This document shows positions 45,830-57,268 of a DNA stretch of 64,000 nucleotides, piece after piece. Made by a program: the position numbers and the translations under genes. Positions within the stretch are counted from its first letter, which is position 1. Each line of letters begins with the position of its first letter. The notes beneath the pieces are model-generated. The model was not told the origin of the DNA, ran no database searches, and worked only from the letters and a program-made list of their open reading frames with translations. Location: the NCBI GenBank assembly GCA_910589415.1, contig OU342637.1, positions 42,128,162 through 42,192,161 of the forward strand, in the 5' to 3' direction. The DNA comes from Malachius bipustulatus (lineage: Eukaryota > Arthropoda > Insecta > Coleoptera > Melyridae).

Positions 45830-45848
45830 GGGGGGGGGGGGGGGGGGG
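45830..45848 (+). repeat. Homopolymer of 19 G
   Basis: An uninterrupted run of 19 G followed by TGCCACCCC. It could form a G-quadruplex on the coding strand of the receptor pre-mRNA, and its length may be unreliable for assembly reasons. Confidence 0.8.
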
Positions 45849-46848
45849 TGCCACCCCTATTGGAGGGCCTAAATTATTTTATCAAAAATAATTCCGTCAA
45901 CCGATAAAGGGACTAATTCTTAGAAAAATATATTCCATGAAGGTTTATTTTAATAAGTCAATATTTTTTGAATTATTAATAATTATTATTGAAAATGTTG
46001 ATTTTTTATGAAAAGAATGCATGATTGATGATTGATTGATGAAATATCAACTTTAGAATATTTATTTTATTCTATCTCTACAAAAAAACTTTCTCAAATA
46101 ATATGTTTTGGATCGCAAACAATATTTTCAGGTTACCTGAATATCCCATTAATACTGTTTATCATCTATTAATGGGATTTATCTATTACGATCATATACA
46201 AAGGATCCGAAAAAATGACTGAGATGACTGATGAATATGTACTTCAATCAAGTTTAATTGAGTTTAATTTAACAGAGGTCGCTCATGAGTGATCATGAAA
46301 AGGGTAGCAGCTATAGGTATACCATGAATGAAATCAACATTGGTTAAACAGCGACCGGTGGGAGCAATTATTAGGACAGCAAAAGTGGTGCAAGTTGCTG
46401 ATATATGATGGATGATGATGTAATTATATCTAGTAAATATATTACTAATTTGAATATCATTTAACTTTGAAGAGCAGCATTTAATATCTCCATTCCTGAA
46501 GTGGTTAATTACTACTTATCCCATAATAAACCACTGTAAATCAAGATACCTATATGTAGGAAAATACTTTATTGACGTAAGAAGTTTGTATTTTACAAGA
46601 ATAAAATGACTACCATTACCACAACAGGGACTCACGCTGGTACCGCGATCGCAATATATATTATCAATAAAGGATATTTTGCATATTTTACAAAAATCTG
46701 TTACCAATGGAGGGTAACTCCGAAATCATGTCTCATCACTCCACCACCATAACCGACAAGTGTCGCAAAAAAGACAAATTTATTACACAAAGAGTTGTTT
46801 TTTACTTCAAAATAATACACTCATATCGTTCACTACCACAGCTACATA
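45849..46848. other. No gene recognised; repeat fragment at 46665-46755
   Basis: AT-rich with ATTGATGATTGATTGATGA-type simple sequence near 46020-46040. The block 46665-46755 matches 14255-14345. Confidence 0.45.
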
Positions 46849-46849
46849 T

Positions 46850-47060
46850 TGTGGTCGCGGATTATAATGCATGAACATGAAATTATGGTATACAATCAAG
46901 CCATGGCAACAAATGGTAAACCATGGTCTTGTCAGACGCTTAGAATCTATAGTTCAGCCATCATCCCCCAGGAATTTCCACAAGTGCTGTGCATCCTTCA
47001 GCTAATCCATAGCATAGTACCGCTTACTCCAAAACTCACGTTATTTTAAAGGTTGTATTT
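46850..47060 (-). pseudogene. Tc1-like transposase relic, minus strand
   Basis: Read on the minus strand: NVSFGVSGTMLW, a damaged middle, then a segment ending H-Y-N-P-R-P in place of the usual HDNARPH. It corresponds to the region around the first two catalytic Asp of Tc1-type transposases, full of stops and shifts. It is a diverged head-to-head partner of the plus-strand relic at 47145. Confidence 0.6.
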
Positions 47061-47144
47061 TGCGTTACGTTCACCAGTTCTTCTGTATAGCTGGTTCCTG
47101 ATTCGTTCCATCATGTTTCCAAAATTAAATGGTATCGCCAAATG

Positions 47145-47365
47145 CAGCGGTATAAAAACGTGAGTTTTGGAAGTGGCGGTATTGTGCTATGTGGTGGACG
47201 TGGGATTAGTTTGAAAGGACTCACAACACTTACTACTTGTGAGAATAACTGGGAGGATGACAGCTGAACGGTACATTGAAAACATCTTACAAGACCATGT
47301 TTTACCATACGTTGGCTTGATTGGATACCATAATTTTCATGCTTATGAATCATGATGTGGTCTTA
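47145..47365 (+). pseudogene. Tc1-like transposase relic, plus strand
   Basis: The conceptual reading gives NVSFGSGGIVLCGG.GISL (related to the SVMVWGGIS block), then YIENIL.DHVLPYVG, typical of Tc1-type enzymes just before the second catalytic Asp. At least two shifts or stops are present. It forms an inverted pair with 46850-47060 around about 85 bp. Confidence 0.65.
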
Positions 47366-47376
47366 ATGTTAGCTAA

Positions 47377-47601
47377 ATGTTTCTGTACCAGCTGAGTAAA
47401 CACCAGCTGAGATGGGCAATTAGACTTTTAGCAGGACATTGCCAACTAATGATACACCCCTCAATAATAGGAGTGGAAAATAACCCAGATTGCAGGAGAT
47501 GCGGGGAGGGGGTGGAAACCCCAAACCACCTAATGTGTGAATGCCTAGCACTAGAGGGAACTAGACTTCTAGTATTTGGGACCGAAATGGGACTATTTTA
47601 A
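47377..47601 (+). pseudogene. LINE C-terminal fragment (RNase H tail and CCHC finger)
   Basis: An open stretch has AIRLLAGHCQL, then CRRCG, ETPNHLMCEC, the C-terminal signature of Jockey/R1/LOA-type LINEs, with zinc ligands intact (C-x2-C, H, C). It ends in a normal stop 30 codons later. It has no upstream RT and abuts the Tc1-like relic. Confidence 0.7.
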
Positions 47602-48790
47602 CTAACATTCGCAGTGAAGTCAGTAACTCTAAAAATTTATTTTCGTGTTCACACATTTGATGCAATTTTAAATCACGGAATGATATTGTAATGAATATTA
47701 TTGGAGTAATTGAACTCATTCATTGTCGCAAATTCCTCACTTGTTATTCGTCACTGACATTTTGTTCCGCATATTTGCAAGACTGGAAGGTTTTACCAGA
47801 AAAACAATCTGTTTGGAGGCATAATTTCACCCTATTTTTTTTTACTGTTAAATTTTTTTACTAAACTTTTTTTTTATATTTTGTTATACCTCTGCATGTT
47901 ATTTTATTTTTGGGTTTAAAAATTCCTCGTTTCTGACTTTTTGAATTTAGGAAATAAAGCTCCAACAGGCTTTCCAAACTTTTTCTTGTAATTTAATGTT
48001 TTTTTCACCCCGCTTGAACGTAACGTAACGTGAACCATATCAGCTAAATATGGTCGAGGAAAAATCTTGTTGTTCAATTTATACCGGGAGGTATGGTTTT
48101 CCCAGTCATAAAACTTTTACACATTCATATCCACTGTAAATGGTAAATTTACCCACTTGTGGTCTTAAAAGATTTTTTTTTACTTTCAAGGCGAATATAG
48201 GGATATTAATACCCAACCCTAATTTACTTATTATAGACTGTTGTCAGTATTCATCAAACTTCAAAATATTACTCTGGGGTTACATTTTGAATTTTCTGAC
48301 AGCTTTTCAAATCAAATACACTAGATAATAATACGTGCGCTTCCACTGAAAATTGTCACCGGAAGTTACTATCGACCAAGCGGCTGAATGTTTAACTAGC
48401 GTTGATTTAAAATGTCAATTTAATTGAACGAAACGTCAATTGTCGTTTGCTTGTCAACTACAAAATAAATCATAATTTAATATGCAAGTTTATTTACATT
48501 CTAATGCCTAAATCTGAATTTATGTAATCAGAATATGTAGAAGTAATGAATTATTGACGTGTAGTCATTACTAAGTACTTACACGAAAGTGATAATTATT
48601 ATTACCGGCAACCAAGAACTCTAGATAATATTATTATGTCGGTGAACTTTGCATTATAATTATATCCGTGATTTTTAAAACCAATATCCGGTTCTGCGTG
48701 TAGTTAACGATTGATGCAACAGAAGGCGCTCCCTTTTCATACTTCACTTTCTTTACATGTAGATAGCGGAAAGCTGCACGTATTGTCATC
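47602..48790. other. No gene recognised
   Basis: AT-rich sequence in the receptor intron; poly-T tracts near 47838-47875. Nothing supported. Confidence 0.5.
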
Positions 48791-48792
48791 TA

Positions 48793-51235
48793 ATGTATTT
48801 GATCAAATGCTCAAACCCTACGAATGGAGATTTTAATGCCAAAATTGATCATGGTGTTGAAGGAGACAATATTGGAACATACGGACTTGGCACAAGAAAT
48901 AGCAGAGGAGATAGACTCGCACAATTTTGCGCGGAGAACTACCTTTTAATAGCCAACACCTTCTCTAAACAACATCCCATGCAGAAGACTACATAGGTAC
49001 CTGGAAATCACCTGCAGGCAAAGAAGGAAGAATTGTCAGAAATCAAATTGATTTCATTCTACTCGACCGAAACTTTAAGAAGTATATCAAATCAGTGAAA
49101 ACCTATCCTAGAGCGGATATTAATAGCGACCACAACCCAGTCGTAATGGACTTTAGACTTAAACAACAACGAGCTCGGTACAAAGACAGAATGTTGAAGG
49201 AATGTGGAATACTTAAAAAAAAAATAACAAAAATCCAAGAAGAAAACATCGGATTCGCAAAGAACAACGAGAGACAAGAATGGATAACACAGGAAATCAT
49301 GAATCTCATAGATGAAAGAAGAAAACAAAAAAACAAACCCAACAGAATACAAACGGATTAATAAACTCATTCGAAAAAAGTGCAGAGAAGCTAAGGAAGA
49401 TTGGATGTCGACTAAATGTCGGGAAATAGAACAGCTTCTGGAAAGATATAACACCTTCAATGTCCATAAGAAAGTTAGAGAGATGACAGGCAGACACAGA
49501 AAACGACGCGAAGCAGTCTTAAAAAATAATGATGGAGAAATAATCATGGGAACAAAAGGTAAACTTGCGAGATGGAAAGAATACATGCAAACACTTTTTT
49601 ACGATGATAGGCTTTGTGTTCCACCACCCACAGATAATAGTTTTAACGAAAAAGGGTCCAGAAATAACTAAAGAAGAAGTTATCCATGCAGTAAAGGCAC
49701 AGAAAAATGGGAAAGCTAGCGGTCCCGACAAAATCAACGCCGTGATACTTGAATAAATTGCAGAAAATGAAAGTAAAAGCCTAGACTTGTTAACATTACT
49801 ATTCAATAAGATATATAACTCAGGTAAAATGCCACCAGACTGGCTAAAATCAACATTTGTAACACTACCAAAAAAACCAACTCCCTACGATGTGATGACT
49901 ACCGGATAATAATTCTGATGTCTCACGTCATTAAAACTTTCCTCAGAATTATCCATACACGAATTTACAAGAAGTGCGAATATCAGATAGATAACACTCA
50001 GTTCGGATTTCGAAACGGAATAGGAACGAGAGAAGCTCTGTTTTCCTTAAATATGTAGACACAACAATGCAGAGACATGGACGTGGATGTATATGCATGT
50101 TTCATAGACTACCGAAAAGCTTTTGACTGCGTTAACCATCAAAAGGTGATCGAGATTCTTAGAACAACCGGGGTCGACGAGAAAGACTTGCGTGTCGTCT
50201 CAGAACTCTATTGGCACCAAACGGCAGCAGTCGAAATAGAGCAGATAATATCGGAAGATATGTGGATCAGGCGAGGAGTCAGACAGGGTTGCATCTTGTC
50301 TCCGCTCTATTTAATCTATACTCGGAGTCTATATTTAGAGAAGCATTACAGGAGACTAAGGGTGGAATCAAGATCAATGGAACTATGATAAACAACATTC
50401 GGCTCGCTGACGACACTGTCCTTATAGCAAATAATGCACAAGAGCTACAAAATAATATAAATTCGGTAGTTAGTCACAGCGAAGCATTCGGATTGCATCT
50501 AAATGTCTCCAAAACTAAAATACTGATATTCTCAAAGACCCCAATAAACGTACATCTTCATGTCAGGGGACAAACAATAGAGCAGGTAAACTCCATGAAA
50601 TATCTGGGAGCTAACATCAATAGCCAGTCCGACCCCAGAGAAGAAATACTGTCAAGGATCGAACAAGCGAGAAAAGTACTCATTAGCATGAAAACATTTT
50701 TCACGAGGTTAGACCTTAGTCTGGAACTCAGGAAGCGGATGGTCAGATGTTACATCTTCTCTGTCTTACTCTATGGTTGCGAAAGCTGGACAATGGACCC
50801 ACAGACAGAAAAAAGGATAGAGGCCTTCGAAATGTATGTTTACAGGCGGATGCTGCGGATTTCATGGGTACAGAGGATCACCAACGTCGCAGTACTCCAA
50901 AGAATGAATAAAGAAAAGGAGTTACTGAACACCATCAAAGAGAGAAAAATGCAATACTTGGGTCACGTACTGAGAGGTGAAAGATACGAGCTACTCCGAC
51001 TCATAATAGAGGGTATTAAGTGCAGGGCAAGAGATCAGTGGGAAGACGCCAGAATTCATGGTTGAAGGACCTGAGGAGGTGGTTTGACCGCTCATCTGCA
51101 GAAATATTTCGTGCTGCAGTTTCCAAAACTACAGTTGCCATTTGGATCGCCAACCTTCGACGAGAGACAAAAAATCCCTTCCAAATACTAATTCATCACA
51201 GTGTCAGTGGAAATAAATATTTTACATTTTAGTTC
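48793..51235 (+). pseudogene. Endonuclease-reverse transcriptase LINE, 5'-truncated and frameshifted
   Basis: Motifs in order: APE-type endonuclease from NGDFNAKI (about 48830), with [10 protein letters not shown] and the catalytic SDHNPVV (about 49125); a Lys/Arg-rich linker; RT start SGPDKINAVILE (about 49722); FIDYRKAFDCVNH (about 50103); RGVRQGCILSPL (about 50272); the active site as RLADDTVLIA (about 50400) where Y/F is usual before ADD; then the C-terminal domain (YLGANI, LLYGCESWT, RRMLRISWV, YLGHVLRG). At least six frameshifts or stops make it dead, although 50211-51065 is open for 284 codons. The type is that often annotated as craniofacial development protein 2-like in insects, probably RTE-like; the clade is not certain. 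Confidence 0.8.
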
Positions 51236-51621
51236 CTCTGCCTTTTAGTTTTTCAAAATACCCCCAGTTTTTCCTTGAATCTAATGTTAATGAATGGAAA
51301 TCGACAGCCAAAAAATTCAAAACAATTATTGTTATGTGTCATTAACACCAAAATTATTGTTGCAAGAAGTACCAACTTGCATACTTATTTTGAAAAATTA
51401 TTTACTTCATATTAGTGACAAATAATATGGTGCTTAACTAATGGATGCGAATTACTGTAGACAGTCGTTTTGACTCACATATTAAATATCAACAATTTTT
51501 CAGTATAGGGTCCTGTAGGTAGGTATGAAATTCGATAAGCTGACGGCACCAAACTTTTGGCATGCGAATCCAACTCCCACCTCTTCAGTTTTTTTCTCTA
51601 GACTAATTATTTTTTTCTTAG

Positions 51622-51914
51622 GTTCGACGTGCGAATCGGGAATTCCAGCGTCTGTCCAGAGCGCAACGACGTGAAATCGGCCTTGCAACAATGCTCCTCT
51701 GCGTAGTAGCCGTATTCTTCATCTGCAACCTCTTGCCACTGGTCTGTAATACGATGGAGACTTTCAACTATGAAGTTGGCACCACCATGACTATCTACAT
51801 CAGCAACCTCATGGTTACGATTAATTCAAGTGTCAACTTCATTATATATGTCATCTTCGGGGAGAAGTTCAAAAAGCTTTTTCTGGTGCTGTTTTGTAAT
51901 AATACTATATTCAG
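51622..51914 (+). CDS. FMRFaR: FMRFamide receptor-type GPCR, coding exon 2 (loop 3, TM6, TM7)
   Basis: Acceptor CTTAG then VRRANREFQRLSRAQRREIG, continuing the frame of exon 1 without a gap. Residues 258-354: basic third loop, TM6 near 279-302 with CNLLP, and TM7 near 312-334 with the NSSVNFIIY version of NPxxY, then FGEKFKKLF (helix 8). All are characteristic of the insect FMRFamide receptor. A donor CAG/GTTAGT ends the exon at 51914 in phase 2; reading through would add about 27 unrelated residues and a stop at 51993-51995. The cytoplasmic tail exon was not identified within the following 12 kb and may lie beyond the window. Confidence 0.85.
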
Positions 51915-53151
51915 GTTAGTCGAATTTAATGTTATTTTTATTAAAAGCGCGTTCTTAACGTTAGTTGAATTCCCATTTAGGTTTTTCGATCAGTGATTTG
52001 TAGTTCCTTCGTGTTTGTCATCATTTGAATGTATTATTGAAACACTAGGCAGGTATCTGGCAATAAACCTATATACATTGTGTCCCAAAATTTCTTTATC
52101 AAGGGACATCCTCGTTATTTCCACGGTGTCCAGTCTCAAAGCAAGTCTCTTCTCGATAGGACATATTATCACGATTTTAAGTTTTGCATGTCTTTGAAAC
52201 AAATCGCTTCCAACAAATAAAGCTTTGGAATCGTATTAACAGAAGCTATTATTCACCTGGAAATAAAAACCACAGCAAACTAATATTTGACTCTTCGTAA
52301 ACCTGCACTATCGTTGAAGGTTTAAAGTTAAAGTTACCTGAATGATATTTTATTAGTGTAAATAATTTTGAAACAGGGTGTGTTGTTTCCTGCCGAATCC
52401 TTGAATCTACAACAAGTTGGTGACAAACGTCTCTATTAAGCGTGACCCTCGGATGATATTGAAGAGACTGAATGTTAATCAGGGCATCGCAACTGAGGGG
52501 GGTTTATCCAATGTCACCATATTCTTCAAATTATTGTCGACTTTTCTGTCTTTTTGTTATCAAAATTATTCTCTTCCGGGCATATTTTTACACGAAAATA
52601 GGTCTTCGTATTGTAACCGGGTGGTAAAGTAGGATTCGGTTTAAAAAGACATATGCAAGGTCACAATAATTACCGATTTTGACACAAAGTAACAAATCTT
52701 TCCTAAAAAGCAAAAACAAACACTTGTTTCAGTCAGATAGCTAAAGTAAATTTTCAACTTTTCAACTTTCAGTCTACCGCTGTAACTTATAATAATAATT
52801 AATGATAGAGTGCGGATGAATTATTCTGAATAATGTGCGATAAATTAAATGTGTTTTTGGATGTCAAAATACCAAAAAGTACTCTAAAGAAATAGACCAA
52901 GCAAAAGAGCTCTAAAATCACCAGATTCTGACAAAAATAGTAACGGAATATCACCGGTCTTATCGCATGCGGAGCCTCCAGATCTTAACTGTACAGTTTA
53001 CTTCTTTTTATTACCACTTTTGTGAAAAAAATTTTTTTTTAGCTTATAAAATAAAAACTGATGGGGCAATCTGAATGGTCCCAATAGATCAGTTGTAGAG
53101 AATTAAAAAACGAAGAAATTGAGAGCTTATAACCAACTTGATGAGATCATT
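51915..53151. other. No gene recognised (presumed receptor intron or 3' region)
   Basis: No tail exon of the receptor and no repeat is supported here. An isolated GAAACAGGGTGTGTTG at 52371 resembles one foldback end without a partner. Confidence 0.45.
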
Positions 53152-53764
53152 TAGTCCAGTCAAAGTAGGGGATTTTAATTGTGCAATTCATGCGGAAAAG
53201 AAAATATTTTGTGTGGGGGTTGGGTGGTCAATGGAGAGTCTAAATCCAAAAATGCGACCTCCTACCCCTTGTGAATAAGCCACCATATTGGTTTTAAGGG
53301 ATGAATGTTTTTTTTGCACTTTACGACGTTAATTCGCATTTTACCGAAAAAAGTGTCATTACTTACTTTATTCAGAAAAATATTCTCCACAAATTTGCAT
53401 ATGTGACATTTTTTTGTATTTGCAATATTTAATGACCTACAGGTGATTAATTAAGAACAAGGGGGATTAAAAATTGGTATTTTCGGAATAACTCCTTTTT
53501 TTTCAATCGAAATCCAAAAAATGTTCCCACAAAACTTGTAGCGCTTACAATTACGAACATTTACATAGCAACATCTCATTAATCGGACCAATTATTGTTG
53601 CGCAGTACTGCGTCGAAGTCATCAAGTCGCGCGCTGCGGTGAATTGCGTCGTCGACGATTTCCCCACAAAAGAGACACAGGCGTTGAAAATCAAAAGACG
53701 GGGATAATCGCAACACCCTTGGTGAGTTGGATGTCGATGAGGAAGTTGGATTGCAGCTCCTCCG

Positions 53765-54480
53765 GCTGAAAATTACAAATTGATAAGGATTTATGGAAAT
53801 TGATAGAAATCGATAGAATTGAATGAGAATCTATAGGACTCCTCGAAAATCTATGAAAATTCATATAAATTTTCGGGAATTCACGGGAATCGATGGGAAT
53901 TAATAGAAGTTGATTCTGGAGTCAATGGGAACCTATAGAAAATAATGAGAATCCATGAGAATGAATGTAAATATTTGGGAATCAACGGAAAATTATGGAA
54001 ATTCGTAGGGATTGTTGGAAATCGATGGAAATTGATTTCCACATGGGAAATGAATGAAATCGATAAAAACGTGCATGTCAATCTATAGATTTTTTTTTTA
54101 ATCTATAGGAATTAATAGTTGCACATGGAGATTGATAAACATTGATAGCAAATGATGGGACTTCTTAGAATCTATGTGGATTTATAGTTGCACATGGGGA
54201 TTAATGAAAATTGATGAGAAATTATGAGACTACTTCAGAATCTATAGGAATTTATGAAAATTTCCGGGAATTGGTGGGAATAAAAAGAAGTTGATTCTGG
54301 ATTTTATGAGAATCTATCGAAATCATAAAAAATCTATGAGAACTAATGGAAATATTTGGAAATTAACGTAAATTGATGAGAATGGATATAGGAGTTTTTG
54401 GGAATCTATCGGAATTAATAGGAATATTTGGGATTAACGGAAAAATGGATATAAATTAATGAAAGTTGTTGGAGGCCAGT
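53765..54480. repeat. Degenerate minisatellite (GAATCTATRGGAATTNATRG type)
   Basis: About 700 bp is built from imperfect, short purine-rich units such as GAATCTATAGGAATT, GGAAATTGATAG and GGGAATCAACGG, with unit lengths mostly 12-24 bp. It sits inside the 53152-55619 element. The 66-codon minus-strand frame across it is a by-product of the repeat. Confidence 0.7.
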
Positions 54481-54746
54481 AGCAGTAAAAATTGAAATAC
54501 TGTCAACAGATAGGTATGAGATAAATTCGAATTTTAGAGAGATGATTAACAATCACTATCTATTCCTGAAATGTACCCTAGCGCCGTGAAAAATATTATT
54601 CACAACTATATGTATAAAATATGAGAAAATATAATATAATAATGTATGATAATTAGTGAATATCTTGCAAAATGATATAAATGTTTTTTTTTTTACAAAA
54701 TATAACATTTAACAATTTCTACAGCATGAAAAATTCATCAACGTAC

Positions 54747-54985
54747 CTTGCAGCTAGTGCCAGCTTCGGATTGGTGTAGTTTTTGTAACAAGCCACGTGC
54801 ACAGTCACTGTCGAAACGTCGTTTAACATGAGCTCATTTTCTTTGTCTCCTCTCGTATTCGCGGATTTCCGAAGAGTTTGTACTCCTTTTTCTTTAATAA
54901 CGCGATTTTCGCCGAGGTCCAAGGCCTCTTTACAGACGAAGCAGTCACTCACTTTGGAACACCGGTCGTTTCCCAACTGATCGAA
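54747..54985 (-). CDS. Exon of an unrecognised zinc-binding-type protein, inside a transposon
   Basis: The minus-strand ORF begins in or before GNDRCSKVSDCFVCK and has a C-x2-C pair, ENRVIKEKGVQTLRKSA, TVTVHVACYKNYTNP with a further H-x3-C. This is the N-terminal domain layout of many uncharacterised insect proteins that I associate with transposons. It ends at a perfect donor, CAAG/GTACGT (54750-54741), and a possible acceptor TTCGATCAG lies just upstream, so it looks like one exon of a spliced gene. I could not find the following exon. It may be the N-terminus of the element's transposase; function unknown. Confidence 0.5.
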
Positions 54986-55622
54986 TAGGCTTGTCTAGAC
55001 ACGTTTTTATTCGTTTAACAACATCTCAGACAAATCTTATCTATATACGGCAGCCCTATTTGGCGCGAGTCGGCGTGGGTTATCGCTTACCTGAGAGACA
55101 CAATGGGCCCGATCTCACCTTAATGACTTCGACGCACTACTTCGCAACAATAATTGGTCCGATTAATGAGATATTGTTATGTAAATGTTCGTAATTGTAA
55201 GCGCTACAAGTTTTGTGAGAACAATTTTTGGGTTGCGATTGAAAAAAAGGAGTTATTCAGAAAATACCAATCTTTCATCCCCCTTGTTCTTAATTAATCA
55301 CCTGTAGGTCATTAACAATTACAAATACGAACAAATGTCACATATGCAAAAAAAAACTCTATTCAGAAAAACATTCTTTGTGGAGAATGTTTTTCTGAAT
55401 AAAGTAAGTAATGACCCTTTTTTCGGTAAAATGCGAATTAACGTCGTTAAGTGCAAAAACCCCATCCACCCCTAAAACCAATATTGCGGCTAATTCACAA
55501 GGGGTAGGAAGTCGCATTTTTGGATTTAGACATTGACCACTCAACCCCCACACAAAATATTTTCTTTTCCGCATGAATTGCTTAATTCGATGCCTTTTTC
55601 GTCTAATTTTACTGGACTAATT

Positions 55623-56320
55623 ATTAAGAGAGAAAACAAAACAAAATAGCGGCGTTTGAAAAATTCTTAACGTCGTGAATTTTTAACGTCGTCTTTTTTA
55701 ACATTTTTAATGTGTGGTGCAGGCTTTTTGCAATATAGTCGACATTGATAGGCACTTTCTATGTGCAAAATCCAGACGCTGTCTGATAATTAGTTTTCTC
55801 CTAATTGCAACTAGAAGGTCTTCATACCATATTTTGCCCAGAAAATTATGATAACCGATCATAAATTTGAAGCAAAAATTGAGCTTTAAAGTGTTTTTTT
55901 TTGTAAATTTATGGATTGTCCGCAATTTTTTCTGCTTATATCGTCTATTTTGAAGGTAATCTTGCCCCCTATATATAAATTGTCCTCAAATTCAGAGTGA
56001 GCAAATGGCCTTCTTTGGAGCGGGATTACCTTCTTCCCGAAGTCTACGAAATGATGCACTAAACACCGTGTGGGCAGGTTGATGTCTATTTGGATATCTG
56101 CGTCGGTATTCTTGAGCAGCTTGTTTGGTGTTACCATTGGAATACCCATACACAAACACAAATCTGCATATTCCTCAGTCGAGAATAAATGTATTTTTTA
56201 TTTAGAACTTTCTATCTAATAAAAAATTAAAATGATATTTAACAATAATTATTGTCATAACAACCGATATTTCTATTTATCAGCCTACGGTTTTGATTGA
56301 AGTAGGTGTATATTTTATAA
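55623..56320. other. Remainder between the long-TIR element and the LTR element
   Basis: Apart from the DUF4817 fragment at 56001-56178 there is only AT-rich sequence with two short minus-strand frames that are shadows of that decayed transposase. Confidence 0.45.
56001..56178 (-). pseudogene. DUF4817-type helix-turn-helix fragment
   Basis: On the minus strand: [16 protein letters not shown], then [15 protein letters not shown] and FRRLREEGN. This is the helix-turn-helix that begins DUF4817-type Tc1/mariner-like transposases. A one-base shift separates it from the upstream codons, and downstream (55700-55990) only faint decayed sequence follows. No TIRs recognised. Confidence 0.7.
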
Positions 56321-56324
56321 GTGT

Positions 56325-56605
56325 TGTTAGTCGACCGGGTACAAGTAAATCACACTTCTTTAGAAATAATTTAATGATGAAACAAAAATAATTAAATGTA
56401 CGGATTGATATGAAAACAAACTTCTTAACGTCTTAATACTCTTCTTAATTAATTATTATCAACTTCCCCTTTTTCAACTGACGTCTATCATGCATCGACT
56501 CGCACTCTGTGTCTACTGCTCCTTCATTACGCTCGGCCCTTCTCCCGACCTGACTGCCTCTACTGCTCGTTTCTGATTTCTGGTGATCGGCATTTTCACA
56601 TAACA
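56325..56605 (-). repeat. 3' LTR (281 bp)
   Basis: Starts TGTTAG and ends ATAACA on the plus strand. Nearly identical to the other LTR; differences seen include A/G at 56354 and C/A in the TTCTCCCGACC segment. It contains the last 31 codons of the pol remnant, which overlap it. Confidence 0.88.
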
Positions 56606-57261
56606 TTCGGCCTCACTACCATCGGGGTCGTCCTCGGCACCATCACCCTCGCTGTCACTGTCATGTTCCGGATCTAGGCGACACCACGGCTTCATTAGGT
56701 CAGATGCAAAGACTGACTTGAATGGTCTTTGGGTTCGTTGAGCCCCAGGAATATCTTTAATCAAGTAGCGGTCATTTTCTAAGACTGCTGCAACTTCATA
56801 TGGACCCTTGTACTTCGGCATCAATTTCCTTGATTCTCCTGTAGCACTCGCTTCTCTTCTAACCAATACAAGATCTCCTTCTTCATACTTCTTCGACTTC
56901 TTATGCTTCGAATCGAACCACTTCTTGCTCTTTTCCTGTTGCTTCTCTATATTCTGCAGTGCGTCTATTCTTAATTCGTCGATGTCTTCTTCTCTTCTGT
57001 TCCCTTCATTCAAGGCCAGCATTAACTGATTTTGAACGGCGTTACGCGGATGATATCCGAATAATAGTTCATTAGGCGTCTTTTTCGTAGTTGCATTCGG
57101 CAAGTCATTTAAAGCAAATTGAATATTCTTCAAGCTTCTTTCCCAATCTTTTCCGCTTTTCTCATTGTACGTGGTAGTTCCAATCTCTCCCAGATTCTTC
57201 GAAAATACAGTGTTGTGTTGATTTATTACTTCAACTAACTCTTCTCTGATTTCATTTTTCA
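56513..57261 (-). pseudogene. pol remnant: pre-RT segment fused to integrase C-terminus
   Basis: In the same frame as gag and separated from it by TAA CCT TAA, the sequence reads a pre-RT segment (EELVEVINQHNTVFSKNL) and then, after about 30 codons, the distal integrase (KDWERSLKNIQFALND, NELLFGYHPRN, then a GDLVLVRRE and KYKGPYEV chromodomain-like/GPY-F region). RT, RNase H and the integrase core are absent although the junction is in frame. The last 31 codons lie inside the 3' LTR. It has no ATG near the start, so expression would need readthrough. Confidence 0.8.
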
Positions 57262-57268
57262 GTTAAGG

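Larger units (their letters stand above)
35456..51621 (+). other. FMRFaR: 16.2 kb receptor intron, filled with mobile elements
   Basis: The donor GTAAGA follows TM5 and the acceptor TTTTTTCTTAG precedes loop 3. The intron contains a large foldback with three palindromes inside, a deleted LINE, a transposase-bearing foldback with a SINE, Tc1-like relics and an endonuclease-RT LINE, all listed separately. Between 35520 and 36965 I see only AT-rich sequence, a TG microsatellite (about 35700-35725) and no gene. Confidence 0.8.
53152..55619 (-). mobile_element. 2.5 kb DNA transposon with about 480 bp TIRs and ATT target duplication
   Basis: Ends TAGTCCAGT/ACTGGACTA with ATT on each side. Left TIR 53152-53625 and right TIR about 55135-55619 are collinear inverted copies with about 80-90% similarity (paired blocks GCAATTCATGCGG, AATTAACGTCGTAAAGTGC-like, GTGATTAATTAAGAACAAG, ATTACGAACATTTACATA). 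The interior has a degenerate minisatellite and one exon-like ORF on the minus strand. The enzyme type is unknown; a 3 bp duplication excludes Tc1/mariner (TA) and piggyBac (TTAA). Confidence 0.7.

Noticed and set aside
51915..51995. Read-through extension of receptor exon 2 to a stop
   Set aside because: A CAG/GTTAGT donor precedes it and the added residues do not resemble the receptor tail; kept as an alternative only.
53765..54480. CRISPR-like repeat array
   Set aside because: Units are degenerate, short and without constant-length spacers, in a eukaryotic sequence; it is a minisatellite.
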